The notes under the pieces: model-generated | Database searches by the model: none | Told to the model about the DNA's origin: nothing | The model's input: only the letters and a program-made list of their open reading frames with translations | Assembly: GCA_964562015.1 (NCBI GenBank) | Contig: CAZLRH010000013.1 | Location: 1 to 64,000, forward strand | Source of the DNA: CAZLRH01 sp964562015 | GTDB lineage: Bacteria > Verrucomicrobiota > Verrucomicrobiia > Opitutales > JABDGR01 | Direction: 5' to 3' | DNA length: 64,000 bases | Program-made: the position numbers and the translations under genes | Shown here: one piece after another, positions 25,038 to 32,767 of the stretch | Numbering within the stretch: the stretch's first letter is position 1 | How the letters are laid out: every line of letters starts with the position of its first letter

Positions 25038-26717
25038 CTAATGATGCGTCGGCTTTTTCGGGCGCGGACTGTCATGCAGGAAGACGCTGAGCACCAGCCA
25101 AAAGCCGCCCGCGGCGGCGGCCAAAAAGCAGAGGATGGCCAGGCCGGGGTAGCCAAAAACCCGAAAACTGGTTTCGATGCGCATGAGCAGGGAGGCACCC
25201 ATGATCAGGGCCGCGAGGACGATGCTGCACGCGATGCGGTTGGCGATCTTTTGCATGCCGTCCATCACCACGGGCGCATCCATGGCTTTCACCTTCACTT
25301 CAAACTCCGCATTGGTGAACACATCCAGGATGCGATTGAGGCGGCCTGGGAGATTGCCGACAAAATCCTTCATTTCCAGCAACGAGGAGAAAACATTCCC
25401 CTTGGTCGCATCCTTGAACATGCGCTGGGAAATGAGTTTATCCAGATTGCGGCGGATGGCGGCGTTGGGGTCAAAGGCCGGGTCCAGGATCCGGCCGATT
25501 TCATCCAATTGCAAAAGGGTCTTGCCCAAAAGGGTGAGTTCGGAGGGCACGAAGAGGCCGGTATTGCGGGCATCCGCGCTGACGATCAGCAGGGTTCGCC
25601 CCAAATTGATTTGCTGCAACCCCTGGTCCAGGTGCTGGGCCACCTGCTGGACGACTTTGCGGCTAAACTCCGCCGGATCGAAAATATCCATTTTCTCACT
25701 CATTTGGATGACAATCGAGGCCGCTTCGTCGCCATTCCCCGAACTGATGGCGATGATTAATCTTAACAGTTTTTCCTGCATCACCGGTCCCGTATGGCCC
25801 ACCATGCCCAGGTCCAGCAGGGCCAGGTGGCCCCCGTCGGTGATGAACACATTGCCCGGGTGCGGGTCGGCATGAAAAATCCCATCCACCAGCACTTGTT
25901 TCAAATAGGCCCGGAAGAGCTCCTCCGCCAACGGTCCGCCCTTGACCATTTCCAACCGGGCGAGGGGACCCAGCGAGGTGATTTTCCGCCCCCGGACGTA
26001 ATCCATGGTTAGCACGCAGCGGGAGCAGTAGTCGGGTATGGGCTGCGGCACCTGCAGGAGTTCAAACTCCACGAGGTTCTTTCCGACCGTGATGAGATTC
26101 TGGGCCTCCTGCTCGTAATTGAGCTCCTGCTGGATCGTCAGGCGGAATTCCTCCAGCACGCGGGCAAACCGCGCCCGCCGGCCGATTTCGGTGTGCGCAT
26201 CGAGGAAAGCCGCGATTTCGGCGAGCACCTCAAAGTCTTCCGCGATTTGCTTGCGGATGTGCGGACGCTGCACCTTCACCACCACCAGGCGCCCGTCCCG
26301 CAGCGCAGCGAGGTGCACCTGGCCCAGGGACGCGGCGGCCAGCGGCTCCTGGTCAAAGCGGGAAAAGGCCTTGGAAATTCGCACGCCCAATTCCGCGTGC
26401 ACAGTCTCGTCCACTTCGGCATACGAAAAGGGCTTCACGTGATCCTGCAACCGCGCGAGCGCCTTTAAATAAGCCTCGGGCAGCAAATCGGGCCGGCCCG
26501 CGAGCACTTGGCCCAGTTTTACATAGGTGGGGCCGAGCGCCTCAAGATCGTCAGCCAGTTGTTCCGGGGTGATTTTATCCGCCGACGGCTTCGGCGCTTG
26601 CAGGTCAAACCCCTCCTCCACGTTCATATGCTGAACGAGGTCGGCGCGTCCGTATTTCCATAACAACGCGGCGATTTGCCGGTAGCGTTTGAGGTGGTTG
26701 GCGGAGAATTTCATCAT
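25038..26717 (-). CDS. ABC1/UbiB-family atypical kinase
   Basis: This 559-residue member of the UbiB/ADCK family has the family-specific KxGQ motif (LGPTYVKLGQVLAGRPDLLP), an Ala-rich loop in place of a P-loop (PLAAASLGQVHLA), a catalytic Asp in DGIFHADPHPGNVFI and a metal-binding DLGMVG. The C terminus has two hydrophobic helices (IVLAALIMGASLLM and LAILCFLAAAAGGFWLVLS), which anchor many UbiB proteins. Relatives support quinone or isoprenoid lipid biosynthesis and are ATPases. It is monocistronic here. The family is certain; the role in quinone synthesis is inferred. Confidence 0.9.
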   Translation of the reverse strand: MMKFSANHLKRYRQIAALLWKYGRADLVQHMNVEEGFDLQAPKPSADKITPEQLADDLEALGPTYVKLGQVLAGRPDLLPEAYLKALARLQDHVKPFSYAEVDETVHAELGVRISKAFSRFDQEPLAAASLGQVHLAALRDGRLVVVKVQRPHIRKQIAEDFEVLAEIAAFLDAHTEIGRRARFARVLEEFRLTIQQELNYEQEAQNLITVGKNLVEFELLQVPQPIPDYCSRCVLTMDYVRGRKITSLGPLARLEMVKGGPLAEELFRAYLKQVLVDGIFHADPHPGNVFITDGGHLALLDLGMVGHTGPVMQEKLLRLIIAISSGNGDEAASIVIQMSEKMDIFDPAEFSRKVVQQVAQHLDQGLQQINLGRTLLIVSADARNTGLFVPSELTLLGKTLLQLDEIGRILDPAFDPNAAIRRNLDKLISQRMFKDATKGNVFSSLLEMKDFVGNLPGRLNRILDVFTNAEFEVKVKAMDAPVVMDGMQKIANRIACSIVLAALIMGASLLMRIETSFRVFGYPGLAILCFLAAAAGGFWLVLSVFLHDSPRPKKPTHH

Positions 26718-26884
26718 GGCTGGAAAGGTTATTCAGCGGCTCCGGCCGCAAGGGCGGAGGCGGGCGCGGCCGCTTGGCCGTACTCCCCAAAATAGCAGGC
26801 GCTTACCGGTCTGGAAATGGGGTATTACCCCGCCAAGAACTTTTTCGTGCTATTTTCTGCCCGGAGCAGGTCAGCTCCGCATTT

Positions 26885-26928
26885 TACCATGCCACGGGCC
26901 TTTTCTAAAGTGGGGTGTAACCCGTCTG
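26885..26928 (+). repeat. 44-nt dispersed repeat, copy 1
   Basis: The copy begins TACCATG and contains CTTTTCTAAAGTGGGGTGTA and ends ACCCGTCTG. A second copy of the same length lies at 28382-28425, with TACCATG and CTTTTCT at the same spacing of 15 and most positions identical. The two copies flank the SGNH hydrolase and DoxX genes as direct repeats. Confidence 0.6.
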
Positions 26929-27001
26929 GTGCCCCGCGACGCCACGCCTGAAAACGACGGGTGCTTAGCCGGCAATCGTAGCCGTCGAGGCAAAGGAAAG
27001 T

Positions 27002-27811
27002 TTACGGTCCTGACGCGCGGCTCATTAACGGCGGCGGCGCCAAGTGTTTTTTTATCTCCTCAAACCATAAGCCGTAGCCCGCATCCGTTAAATGCAGGCC
27101 GTCGTTGGCGTAATACTTTTCAGGGTCCTTTCGCAAAAGTTCGGCGACGGGCGAATCAATCAGGTCAACATATTCCGCGCCATGGGCTGGCGCGGCTTTT
27201 TTATAAAGTTCCCGAACGGCCAGGCTCCGGCGGGAAAGCCACGAGCGAAAATACCACGGAAAGATGGGCGCTTCGCCGACAGCGCCCGAATGCAGGAGGA
27301 TTATCTGCCCGTGAAACAACTCGGCCCGCGCAAGTACCTTGTCTATGCCCGTTGCAATATCAGGCATGGAAGTTAGCCGGATAATGTCGTTTGCCCCGAT
27401 CTGAATCAGCACGAGGTCGTAGTGCGTTGTTGCATCCACCGTCTTAAGGAGGGTGAGCAGTCCTTCGATGCGCAAGCCATTCACCGCCAGATTGACCACC
27501 GCGGCCTTGGGGTAGCTGGCCGCGAGGCGACCCGCCGTGGAATCCTCCGGGTGCGCGGCCCCCGTGCCCACAGCCGTGCTGTCGCCCAACACTAAAATCT
27601 TCATAGTGGCATTCGGGTCGGTGCGATTGAAGGGAACGGCGGCTTTAATCAATTGCTCGCTGTTTTTGACTAGAAAATAAAGGCGGATTCCGTCGTGCGT
27701 CAGTGCGGTCACCGCACCAACGATAAGGAGCAGGCACAAAACGAGGGCGATTTTTTTGCCACGGGTATGGCGCACACTTCCTTTTCTTTCCCGGGTGAGG
27801 GTGGATTTCAT
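27002..27811 (-). CDS. SGNH/GDSL-family hydrolase, membrane-anchored
   Basis: The protein is 269 residues. An N-terminal membrane segment (IALVLCLLLIVGAVTAL) is followed by an SGNH hydrolase domain. Block I is ILVLGDSTAVGTG (nucleophile Ser), block III is IGANDIIRL (oxyanion Asn) and block V is YANDGLHLTDAGYG with the catalytic Asp-x-x-His pair. It is likely a periplasm-facing esterase or lipase/acyl hydrolase, but the substrate is unknown. It and the next gene are bracketed by the 44-nt direct repeats, so the pair could have moved together. Confidence 0.85.
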   Translation of the reverse strand: MKSTLTRERKGSVRHTRGKKIALVLCLLLIVGAVTALTHDGIRLYFLVKNSEQLIKAAVPFNRTDPNATMKILVLGDSTAVGTGAAHPEDSTAGRLAASYPKAAVVNLAVNGLRIEGLLTLLKTVDATTHYDLVLIQIGANDIIRLTSMPDIATGIDKVLARAELFHGQIILLHSGAVGEAPIFPWYFRSWLSRRSLAVRELYKKAAPAHGAEYVDLIDSPVAELLRKDPEKYYANDGLHLTDAGYGLWFEEIKKHLAPPPLMSRASGP

Positions 27812-27838
27812 TTAAGCAGTGGAGCTTGAGGGGAAAAA

Positions 27839-28237
27839 TCAAACGGCCGGAGGCGGGGAGGAAGTTGCCTGACGCGAAAGGGCGACCAGCCACACCCAAG
27901 CAATCAAAACCGCCTGAAACGGCAACCGCAACCAGAGCGCGAGCGGCGGGAAATTTGTTCCAGGCATCCTGCCTTGCCAGGCCACATGGAGGTTCGCCGG
28001 GAAAACCGCCACGAGCAGCGCGATCAGGCCCCAGCCGGCGAGGCGCCGCGTCTGCGGGATGAGCAGCCCGAGGCCGCCGAGCATTTCTGCTGCGCCGCTG
28101 ATCTCATTCATGACCTCCGGGCGGGGCAACCAGGCTGGCATCATGCCAAGGTAAATCTCCGGCGTGCGAAAATGATTGGCCCCGGCGATGATAAAAAACA
28201 ACGCGAGCAGCCCGCGTAAGATTGGCCGGGGTGTCAT
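27839..28237 (-). CDS. DoxX-like small membrane protein
   Basis: This 132-residue protein has four hydrophobic helices and the DoxX pattern near the N terminus: LRGLLALFFIIAGANHF, then EISGAAEMLGGLGLLIP. The ATG at 28237 (MTPRPILRG) fits the family start; the frame is open to 28306. DoxX-type proteins are small integral membrane proteins linked to oxidative or thiol stress, with no settled reaction. It lies 27 bases upstream of the SGNH gene and may be co-transcribed with it. Confidence 0.8.
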   Translation of the reverse strand: MTPRPILRGLLALFFIIAGANHFRTPEIYLGMMPAWLPRPEVMNEISGAAEMLGGLGLLIPQTRRLAGWGLIALLVAVFPANLHVAWQGRMPGTNFPPLALWLRLPFQAVLIAWVWLVALSRQATSSPPPAV

Positions 28238-28381
28238 GTTCAAGATGCTAATTCGTGGTTCAGGGCTTTCGGGACGCACCACGCTTGCCATCGGCATCCA
28301 AGTCAATGAGCCACAGTTAGTCGGTGTTGAGGTGCCCCGGTTCCACCAGTGCTGGCAGGAGACAATTCAACCACGGCATCG

Positions 28382-28425
28382 TACCATGTGTCGCCGCTTT
28401 TCTGAAGTGGGGTGTAACCCATCTG
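28382..28425 (+). repeat. 44-nt dispersed repeat, copy 2
   Basis: This copy shares TACCATG, CTTTTCT, AAGTGGGGTGTAACCC and TCTG with the copy at 26885-26928, in the same order and with the same spacing. The differences are concentrated in a nine-base internal stretch. It lies in direct orientation to copy 1, about 1.5 kb away. Confidence 0.6.
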
Positions 28426-28494
28426 AGGCGCTCGCGGAAAAAAAGCGTTTATGACCTACTTAACAAATCGCCAGCCGTCCATAATTCAAACGGC

Positions 28495-28515
28495 GCAAGG
28501 GGATGTTTCTGCACT
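28495..28515 (+). repeat. Left end of the 72-nt intergenic element (partial copy)
   Basis: GCAAGGGGATGTTTCTGCAC matches the left motif of the three full elements at 35371, 39837 and 42422, but the right motif (TTCCGAACCCTC) is missing at the expected distance. Confidence 0.45.
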
Positions 28516-28740
28516 CTGGCTACAAGGTGTCGCTCAAGCGCATATCTCTCCCACATCGCCGCTGACGCCTCGACCTCAAAAGGCATCGGCCTAATTTGAG
28601 TTGGTTTACCCTCCGCCACATAGTTAGCTTTAACCATTATGCATCAATCGTTTGCTCGAATGGTGAATCGGCGGTGATTCAGCGTTAGGTCGTCTCTCAA
28701 ACACAATTCCGCCACCTTCGTGGCATTTATCGACGGCTAG

Positions 28741-30111
28741 CTATTTTACGGCGACTACAAATGTCTGGAGGCCACTGTTGTCCTGGGTAAGGGTGAGTCG
28801 CTTCCAGGGCAAGCGGCTAAAAATGCTTTCGAGGTCTTCAGTCGTGCGGTACTGCGTGATGAGATCGAAGGCGCGCAGAAACACTTCGCTTCGCTTTTCA
28901 TAACGAGTGGCGCTTGTATAAAATGTACCGCCAGGCAAAAGGATGGCGTGGATATTGCGATAAAAAAGCTCCAGTTCCGGCGTTTTCAAGAATTCCCCAA
29001 GGCCCGTGCTGACGATGCCATGGAAACCGGCGGGTGGGTAGTCCGCGGCCAGCAGCGCGTTGCCTTGGTGGAAAATGCGCCGGGGCACACGACAGTCGGC
29101 GGTGAAGGCCTCTGCGAGCTTCAGTAATTCCGGGTCAATATCCATGCCATGATATTCGAGTCGCGCCAGCAGCGCGGGATTTTCTCGGGCGAGCGTGGCG
29201 GCCAGCTCGGTCAGATCGCGCGGCAAGCCGCAGGGGAGTGCCAAGACGCGCAGAGGATTCTCAGAACTGGGGAACGACTCGAGCGCGGCGCGCATCGCTG
29301 TCTGGGCGCGTTTATAACGGAGATGAAACGCGAGCGGCGCCGGCATATGGAGGAATTTTTTGTCAATCCACCGACCGAGTGCACCTCGGCCCGACGGCTC
29401 CATCCGGTAGATGTGATCGGCAAAGCGGTAGCTGCCGGAATTAATTATCCCTTCGCGGCCCAAGTCGCTCAACATCGCGACGTAGTAGGCGGGCAACAAG
29501 TGCAGCTGGCCCGCGCGCAACAGTTTGCGGGTGATGCTGCGGGCGCGGCGGGTGCGGTTGTGAGCGAGGTTTTTGGCCGCCGTGATTACATCGAAGACTT
29601 CCACGGGATCGGCGGGACGGCGCAGCCAGCCAAGGCCAAGAAAGACTCCGAATCCGATAAAACCCCACGGCACGGCGGGCGAGCCGTGCAACGCACCGAG
29701 CCAAATGAGGGTGTCAATGATTGCGGCCCCAAGCAAGCTCAGCACGGCCAAGGTGGCCCACCACGCACTGCGTTTGCGGTCGTAAAGGCCGACGGCGCAA
29801 AGCGCGAGGCCCGCCAAGGCGTAGAGGTAGAACACGCCATAGAGCCACGGATGTACAAATTCATAGCCAGTGTAGATGGTAGCCGAGGTGAATTTGAGCG
29901 GCAGCAGTATCGTAAAAAACACGGCCAGAATTGCGCCCAGCCACGCCATGCCACCGCGCCGATAGCGCAAGAGCGACGGCAGCAACCAGGTAAAAAGGGC
30001 CGGGGCCAGGGTTATCGGCCACTGGATCAGCAGCAGGCGCAGCCACTCACTCTGGTTGGCGAAGCCAGGCGTGAAATTTTCGCCGAAGGCGAGGGTGGGA
30101 GCGAGGGTCAT
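28741..30111 (-). CDS. Membrane-attached class I methyltransferase
   Basis: The protein is 456 residues. The first 170 contain four or five hydrophobic helices (for example WLLPSLLRYRRGGMAWLGAI and LYGVFYLYALAGLALCAVGL). A SAM-dependent methyltransferase domain follows: motif I VLALPCGLPRDL is atypical, motif II is YHGMDIDPELLKL, and GIVSTGLGEFL is in the place of motif IV. It is the last gene of the eight-gene operon, 13 bases after the previous stop. Its role is probably to methylate an operon product at the membrane. The nearest annotated relatives I recall are fatty-acid or hydroxy-acid methyl-ester-forming enzymes, but I would not assign a substrate. Confidence 0.75.
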   Translation of the reverse strand: MTLAPTLAFGENFTPGFANQSEWLRLLLIQWPITLAPALFTWLLPSLLRYRRGGMAWLGAILAVFFTILLPLKFTSATIYTGYEFVHPWLYGVFYLYALAGLALCAVGLYDRKRSAWWATLAVLSLLGAAIIDTLIWLGALHGSPAVPWGFIGFGVFLGLGWLRRPADPVEVFDVITAAKNLAHNRTRRARSITRKLLRAGQLHLLPAYYVAMLSDLGREGIINSGSYRFADHIYRMEPSGRGALGRWIDKKFLHMPAPLAFHLRYKRAQTAMRAALESFPSSENPLRVLALPCGLPRDLTELAATLARENPALLARLEYHGMDIDPELLKLAEAFTADCRVPRRIFHQGNALLAADYPPAGFHGIVSTGLGEFLKTPELELFYRNIHAILLPGGTFYTSATRYEKRSEVFLRAFDLITQYRTTEDLESIFSRLPWKRLTLTQDNSGLQTFVVAVK

Positions 30112-30124
30112 GACGGTGGGGAAT

Positions 30125-30679
30125 TTAGACGCCTAGTTCTTCGCCCAAGCCTGGAATATCCCAGAGATGCGAAAAAAACGGCAGCAAGCAGGCGTAGAGA
30201 TGATTGTCGATTTCGATGTATTTTTTCAGCAGTGCGGGAGCCTCCGCCTTAGGCTTGAGCCAGTGGTGCACCCATTCGAGATGCTCTCGCTCGTCGTGGA
30301 TCATGGTCTCAAACGTCGCGCGCGCAGGTTCCGCTAAGTCGGGCGCGGTGAGTTCGTCGGTGAAAACCTTATGGACACGACGCTCGAAAATCTGGGTGAA
30401 GGCCAGCACCTCCGTGAGGCTGGTGGGCGTGCCGCCGTGTTCGAGGAAGAAGGACTGGTAGCTGCGATGAATGCGAATATAGGGCAGGCTGAGCTGGCGC
30501 AGGCAAACGGACCAGAGTTCGCCGTGCCGAGCCTCGTCGGCGCAGTGTTTCATCAGGCGCGCGATCAATTCACCGTCGCCTGCCACGCGCACCATGCGCC
30601 CGAGTAGCAATGAACCGTCCAGTTCGCTCTGGCGAAACCAGTTGAGCTTCCAGGCGAGATTACGAGTGGCATCATCCAT
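30125..30679 (-). CDS. Ferritin-like diiron protein (first of two)
   Basis: This 184-residue helical protein has a full set of diiron ligands for a four-helix bundle: Glu19 in RQSELDG, Glu49 and His52 in ADEARHGEL, Glu100 in IFERRVH, and Glu131 and His134 in DEREHLEW. The size suits a ferritin-like oxygenase or oxidase, and it lacks a membrane segment. It sits 18 bases after the second diiron gene and upstream of the methyltransferase in the same operon. Oxidation of a carrier-bound substrate is inferred from the neighbouring carrier proteins. Confidence 0.8.
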   Translation of the reverse strand: MDDATRNLAWKLNWFRQSELDGSLLLGRMVRVAGDGELIARLMKHCADEARHGELWSVCLRQLSLPYIRIHRSYQSFFLEHGGTPTSLTEVLAFTQIFERRVHKVFTDELTAPDLAEPARATFETMIHDEREHLEWVHHWLKPKAEAPALLKKYIEIDNHLYACLLPFFSHLWDIPGLGEELGV

Positions 30680-30697
30680 GGGGCAGAGTGGAGGCGT

Positions 30698-31390
30698 TCA
30701 GCCGGCGATGCCTTCACCGCAGATCCGGACGAGGCGTTGGTTGATGCCGATAATGGCGGTAAAGTCATTCTTCGCCGCCACCGGCACTTCGTCCACGACG
30801 AGGGCGCCGAAGTGGGTGAAATTGCGCGCGGCGTCGAGGGCAATCGCCTTCTCGGCGGGGTCACTCTTAACCCGACGAGCGAGTAGCTCATAGCCAAATT
30901 GCGAGTGGCGCACCTCATCTTGGGCCACGAGATGGAGAATATGCTTCAAGACCGGTTCTTGGGAGGCCCGGGAATCCTTGAAAAAGGAATGCGCGGCAAA
31001 ATGCTCGCTCATGAAATACTGGGTGAGCACGCGCGTGGCCGAGGTATACTTGAGGCCCAGATTGCGACGGCGCACCGCAATCAGGTCGTCGTCCGTCAGC
31101 GGGTACCAGCCAATTTTTTCGAGGTAAAGGTTGAAGACATGGAAGTGCTTGTAGCTCTCATAGAGCTGGACGCTGAAAATGGCTGTGGCGGTGGGGTCGT
31201 CCCAGAGCACGTCGAGCACGCGGGGCGTGAGGATGGGGAAAAACGATTCGATCAGCGCCGAGTTCCGCAGGCGTCCGAGGATGTCCGTTTGGGTGCGCGC
31301 CAGATCCACATCAATCTCGTCCCACGCAACGTCGGTCTCGATAAACCAGCGTTGCAACTCAGAAATGGAGAGGTATTCGGCGTAGGTCAT
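30698..31390 (-). CDS. Ferritin-like diiron oxygenase (second of two)
   Basis: This 230-residue helical protein has candidate iron ligands Glu49, Glu78 with His82 in YESYKHFH, Glu129 with His130/His134 in MSEHFAAHS, and Glu159 with His162 in QDEVRHSQF. It resembles diiron oxygenases acting on carrier-bound acids (AurF, acyl-carrier desaturase class) more than storage ferritin. Its start overlaps the preceding carrier-protein gene by four bases. With the first diiron protein it gives two oxidative steps in one small operon. Confidence 0.8.
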   Translation of the reverse strand: MTYAEYLSISELQRWFIETDVAWDEIDVDLARTQTDILGRLRNSALIESFFPILTPRVLDVLWDDPTATAIFSVQLYESYKHFHVFNLYLEKIGWYPLTDDDLIAVRRRNLGLKYTSATRVLTQYFMSEHFAAHSFFKDSRASQEPVLKHILHLVAQDEVRHSQFGYELLARRVKSDPAEKAIALDAARNFTHFGALVVDEVPVAAKNDFTAIIGINQRLVRICGEGIAG

Positions 31391-31677
31391 GGCAAGGGAG
31401 CGGGGCGTTTGGTGGCACGTTGATCGACGAGGAGGAGCAGTTCGCCGACGGTTTGAAGCGTGGCAATCTCGTCCGTCCGCAGGCGCACCCCGTAATCGGC
31501 CTCAATCGCACACAGCAGCTCGACGAATTCGATGCTGTCACCGCCGCACTCGGCAAACGACGCTCCGGGCCGCAGTTGCGCCCCGAGCCCCGGCATCTTC
31601 TGTGCCAGCCGTGCATGAATAGTTTGTACCGACGGCGGCAGACTTTGCCAGGGGCCGGACGGAATGGTTTCGGACAT
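31387..31677 (-). CDS. Acyl/aminoacyl carrier protein (first of two)
   Basis: This 96-residue carrier protein has the phosphopantetheine site Ser48 in AECGGDSIEFVELLCAIE. The start at 31677 (MSETIPSG) fits; the frame is open upstream to 31743 without carrier-protein features. The C-terminal half forms the usual helices (RLRTDEIATLQTVGELLLL). It overlaps the diiron oxygenase start and follows the amino acid:carrier-protein ligase gene by 14 bases, so it is a likely substrate of that ligase. Confidence 0.88.
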   Translation of the reverse strand: MSETIPSGPWQSLPPSVQTIHARLAQKMPGLGAQLRPGASFAECGGDSIEFVELLCAIEADYGVRLRTDEIATLQTVGELLLLVDQRATKRPAPLP

Positions 31678-31691
31678 GGCGGGGAAATAAT

Positions 31692-32468
31692 TCAGGCAAC
31701 CACGGCGGAACTGGCCCAACGGTCCAGGCCGAACGCGATGCACGCCGTGTGCGCCGGGCCGCCGGCCGCGAGGGCGATGTGGAAGCGTTCGCCGAAAAAG
31801 GTGCCATGGCGATTGATGCTGGCGACGGCGAGCGGCGCCGGATTGCGCACGACAAATTCCTTTTTCGTTTCCTGGAGGCGTTGGATAAGGGCCTTGCCCT
31901 GCGCGGTTGGCAGGAAAAAAGGGTCTTCGGCGGTTTCCCAGGTGCCGAGAAAACCGAGCGTGGCGGCAATGGCTTCGATACGCCTACGGGCTTCCGCCGC
32001 CTTTGTTTCAATCCACGCCGGGTCGCCGCACAGCACAAGCTCACGCATCTCAAATTCGAGTTGCCGTCGGCCAGGGATGAATTCGGCTTCGTGGCGGAAA
32101 CAACGTCCACGCGCGGTCAGGAGATGCGGTTGCGCGAGTGTCTCACCCTCCCAACGAGGGTACGCATGATAACACACGGCCGGAGAGAGCAGCCAGCCCG
32201 TCGGCGCAAGGTTCGCGGCGCAGAGGAGTTCGGCGTTAGGCTTGGCGGGATCAACGCAGTTGCACGCACCCATCAGCAGGTGCGGGAACGCCGCGGAATA
32301 CTCCGCGCGTTCCAGCGTCGGCCCATCAATGAGCGCGGGAAACTGCACCTCCTCGGCCCGCCACTCGCGGGCCCAGTCGAGAAAGTGCCGATCAATGGCC
32401 TCGAAGCGGGCCAGTTCGGCATCGCCACGCACGGGGGCGGCGGTGGGGCGAGGTGACAGAGTACTCAT
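31692..32468 (-). CDS. Amino acid:carrier-protein ligase, atypical seryl-tRNA-synthetase homologue
   Basis: This 258-residue protein is built on the class II aminoacyl-tRNA-synthetase core but has no tRNA-binding coiled coil. It shows motif 2 as GRCFRHEAEF (residues 121-130) and motif 3 as AFGLDRW (245-251). Cys123 and Cys243 sit where the zinc ligands lie in the Bradyrhizobium amino acid:carrier-protein ligases. Those enzymes activate glycine or alanine and attach it to the phosphopantetheine of a small carrier protein encoded nearby. Here one carrier gene lies on each side, overlapping or a few bases away. The amino acid cannot be predicted with confidence. Confidence 0.85.
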   Translation of the reverse strand: MSTLSPRPTAAPVRGDAELARFEAIDRHFLDWAREWRAEEVQFPALIDGPTLERAEYSAAFPHLLMGACNCVDPAKPNAELLCAANLAPTGWLLSPAVCYHAYPRWEGETLAQPHLLTARGRCFRHEAEFIPGRRQLEFEMRELVLCGDPAWIETKAAEARRRIEAIAATLGFLGTWETAEDPFFLPTAQGKALIQRLQETKKEFVVRNPAPLAVASINRHGTFFGERFHIALAAGGPAHTACIAFGLDRWASSAVVA

Positions 32469-32767
32469 GGCGTAGCCGGCGGCATCCAGAACGAAACAGC
32501 GATGGCGGTAATAGATTGGAAATATTTCATCACGATTTTCTCCTGCGGGATGGCCTGTCCGGTCGCTCGCTCAACGAAGCCGATGAGGTGCAGAATCGCC
32601 ATGCTGTCAATCACGCCGGTGGCGAAAAGCAGCGTGTCGGCGGTGACGTTGGGGTTTGCCTGCACCTTTTTGTGCAGCCGCGGCAGTTCGAGGTTGATAA
32701 AGTCGCGCAGCGCGTGGGCGAACTCCTCGCGGTTCGCGTAGAAAGGGGTGTTGGCGGGCGGACTCAT
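32465..32767 (-). CDS. Acyl/aminoacyl carrier protein (second of two)
   Basis: This 100-residue carrier protein has Ser55 in FATGVIDSMAILHLIGFVE as the phosphopantetheine site. The start at 32767 (MSPPANTPFYANREEF) overlaps the preceding reductase stop by four bases, and its own stop overlaps the ligase start by four bases. The longer frame to 32875 lies inside the reductase gene. It resembles the aminoacyl carrier partners of ligases of the Bradyrhizobium type. Confidence 0.87.
   Translation of the reverse strand: MSPPANTPFYANREEFAHALRDFINLELPRLHKKVQANPNVTADTLLFATGVIDSMAILHLIGFVERATGQAIPQEKIVMKYFQSITAIAVSFWMPPATP

Larger units (their letters stand above)
28238..28740. other. Intergenic region with repeats and a doubtful 62-residue frame
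   Basis: It holds the second 44-nt repeat (28382-28425) and the left half of the 72-nt element family (28495-28515). A minus-strand frame at 28449-28637 encodes 62 residues without recognised motifs and runs through the repeat, so it is not called as a gene. The rest shows no feature I can support. Confidence 0.4.

Noticed and set aside
28449..28637. 62-residue minus-strand frame
   Set aside because: No motifs, runs through a repeat, and no clear start signal.
28458..28690. Possible integron attC site or cassette (ACTTAAC and GTTAGGT core-like ends)
   Set aside because: The two 7-base cores match the consensus, but 233 bases is too long for an attC and no L-box symmetry or integrase was seen.
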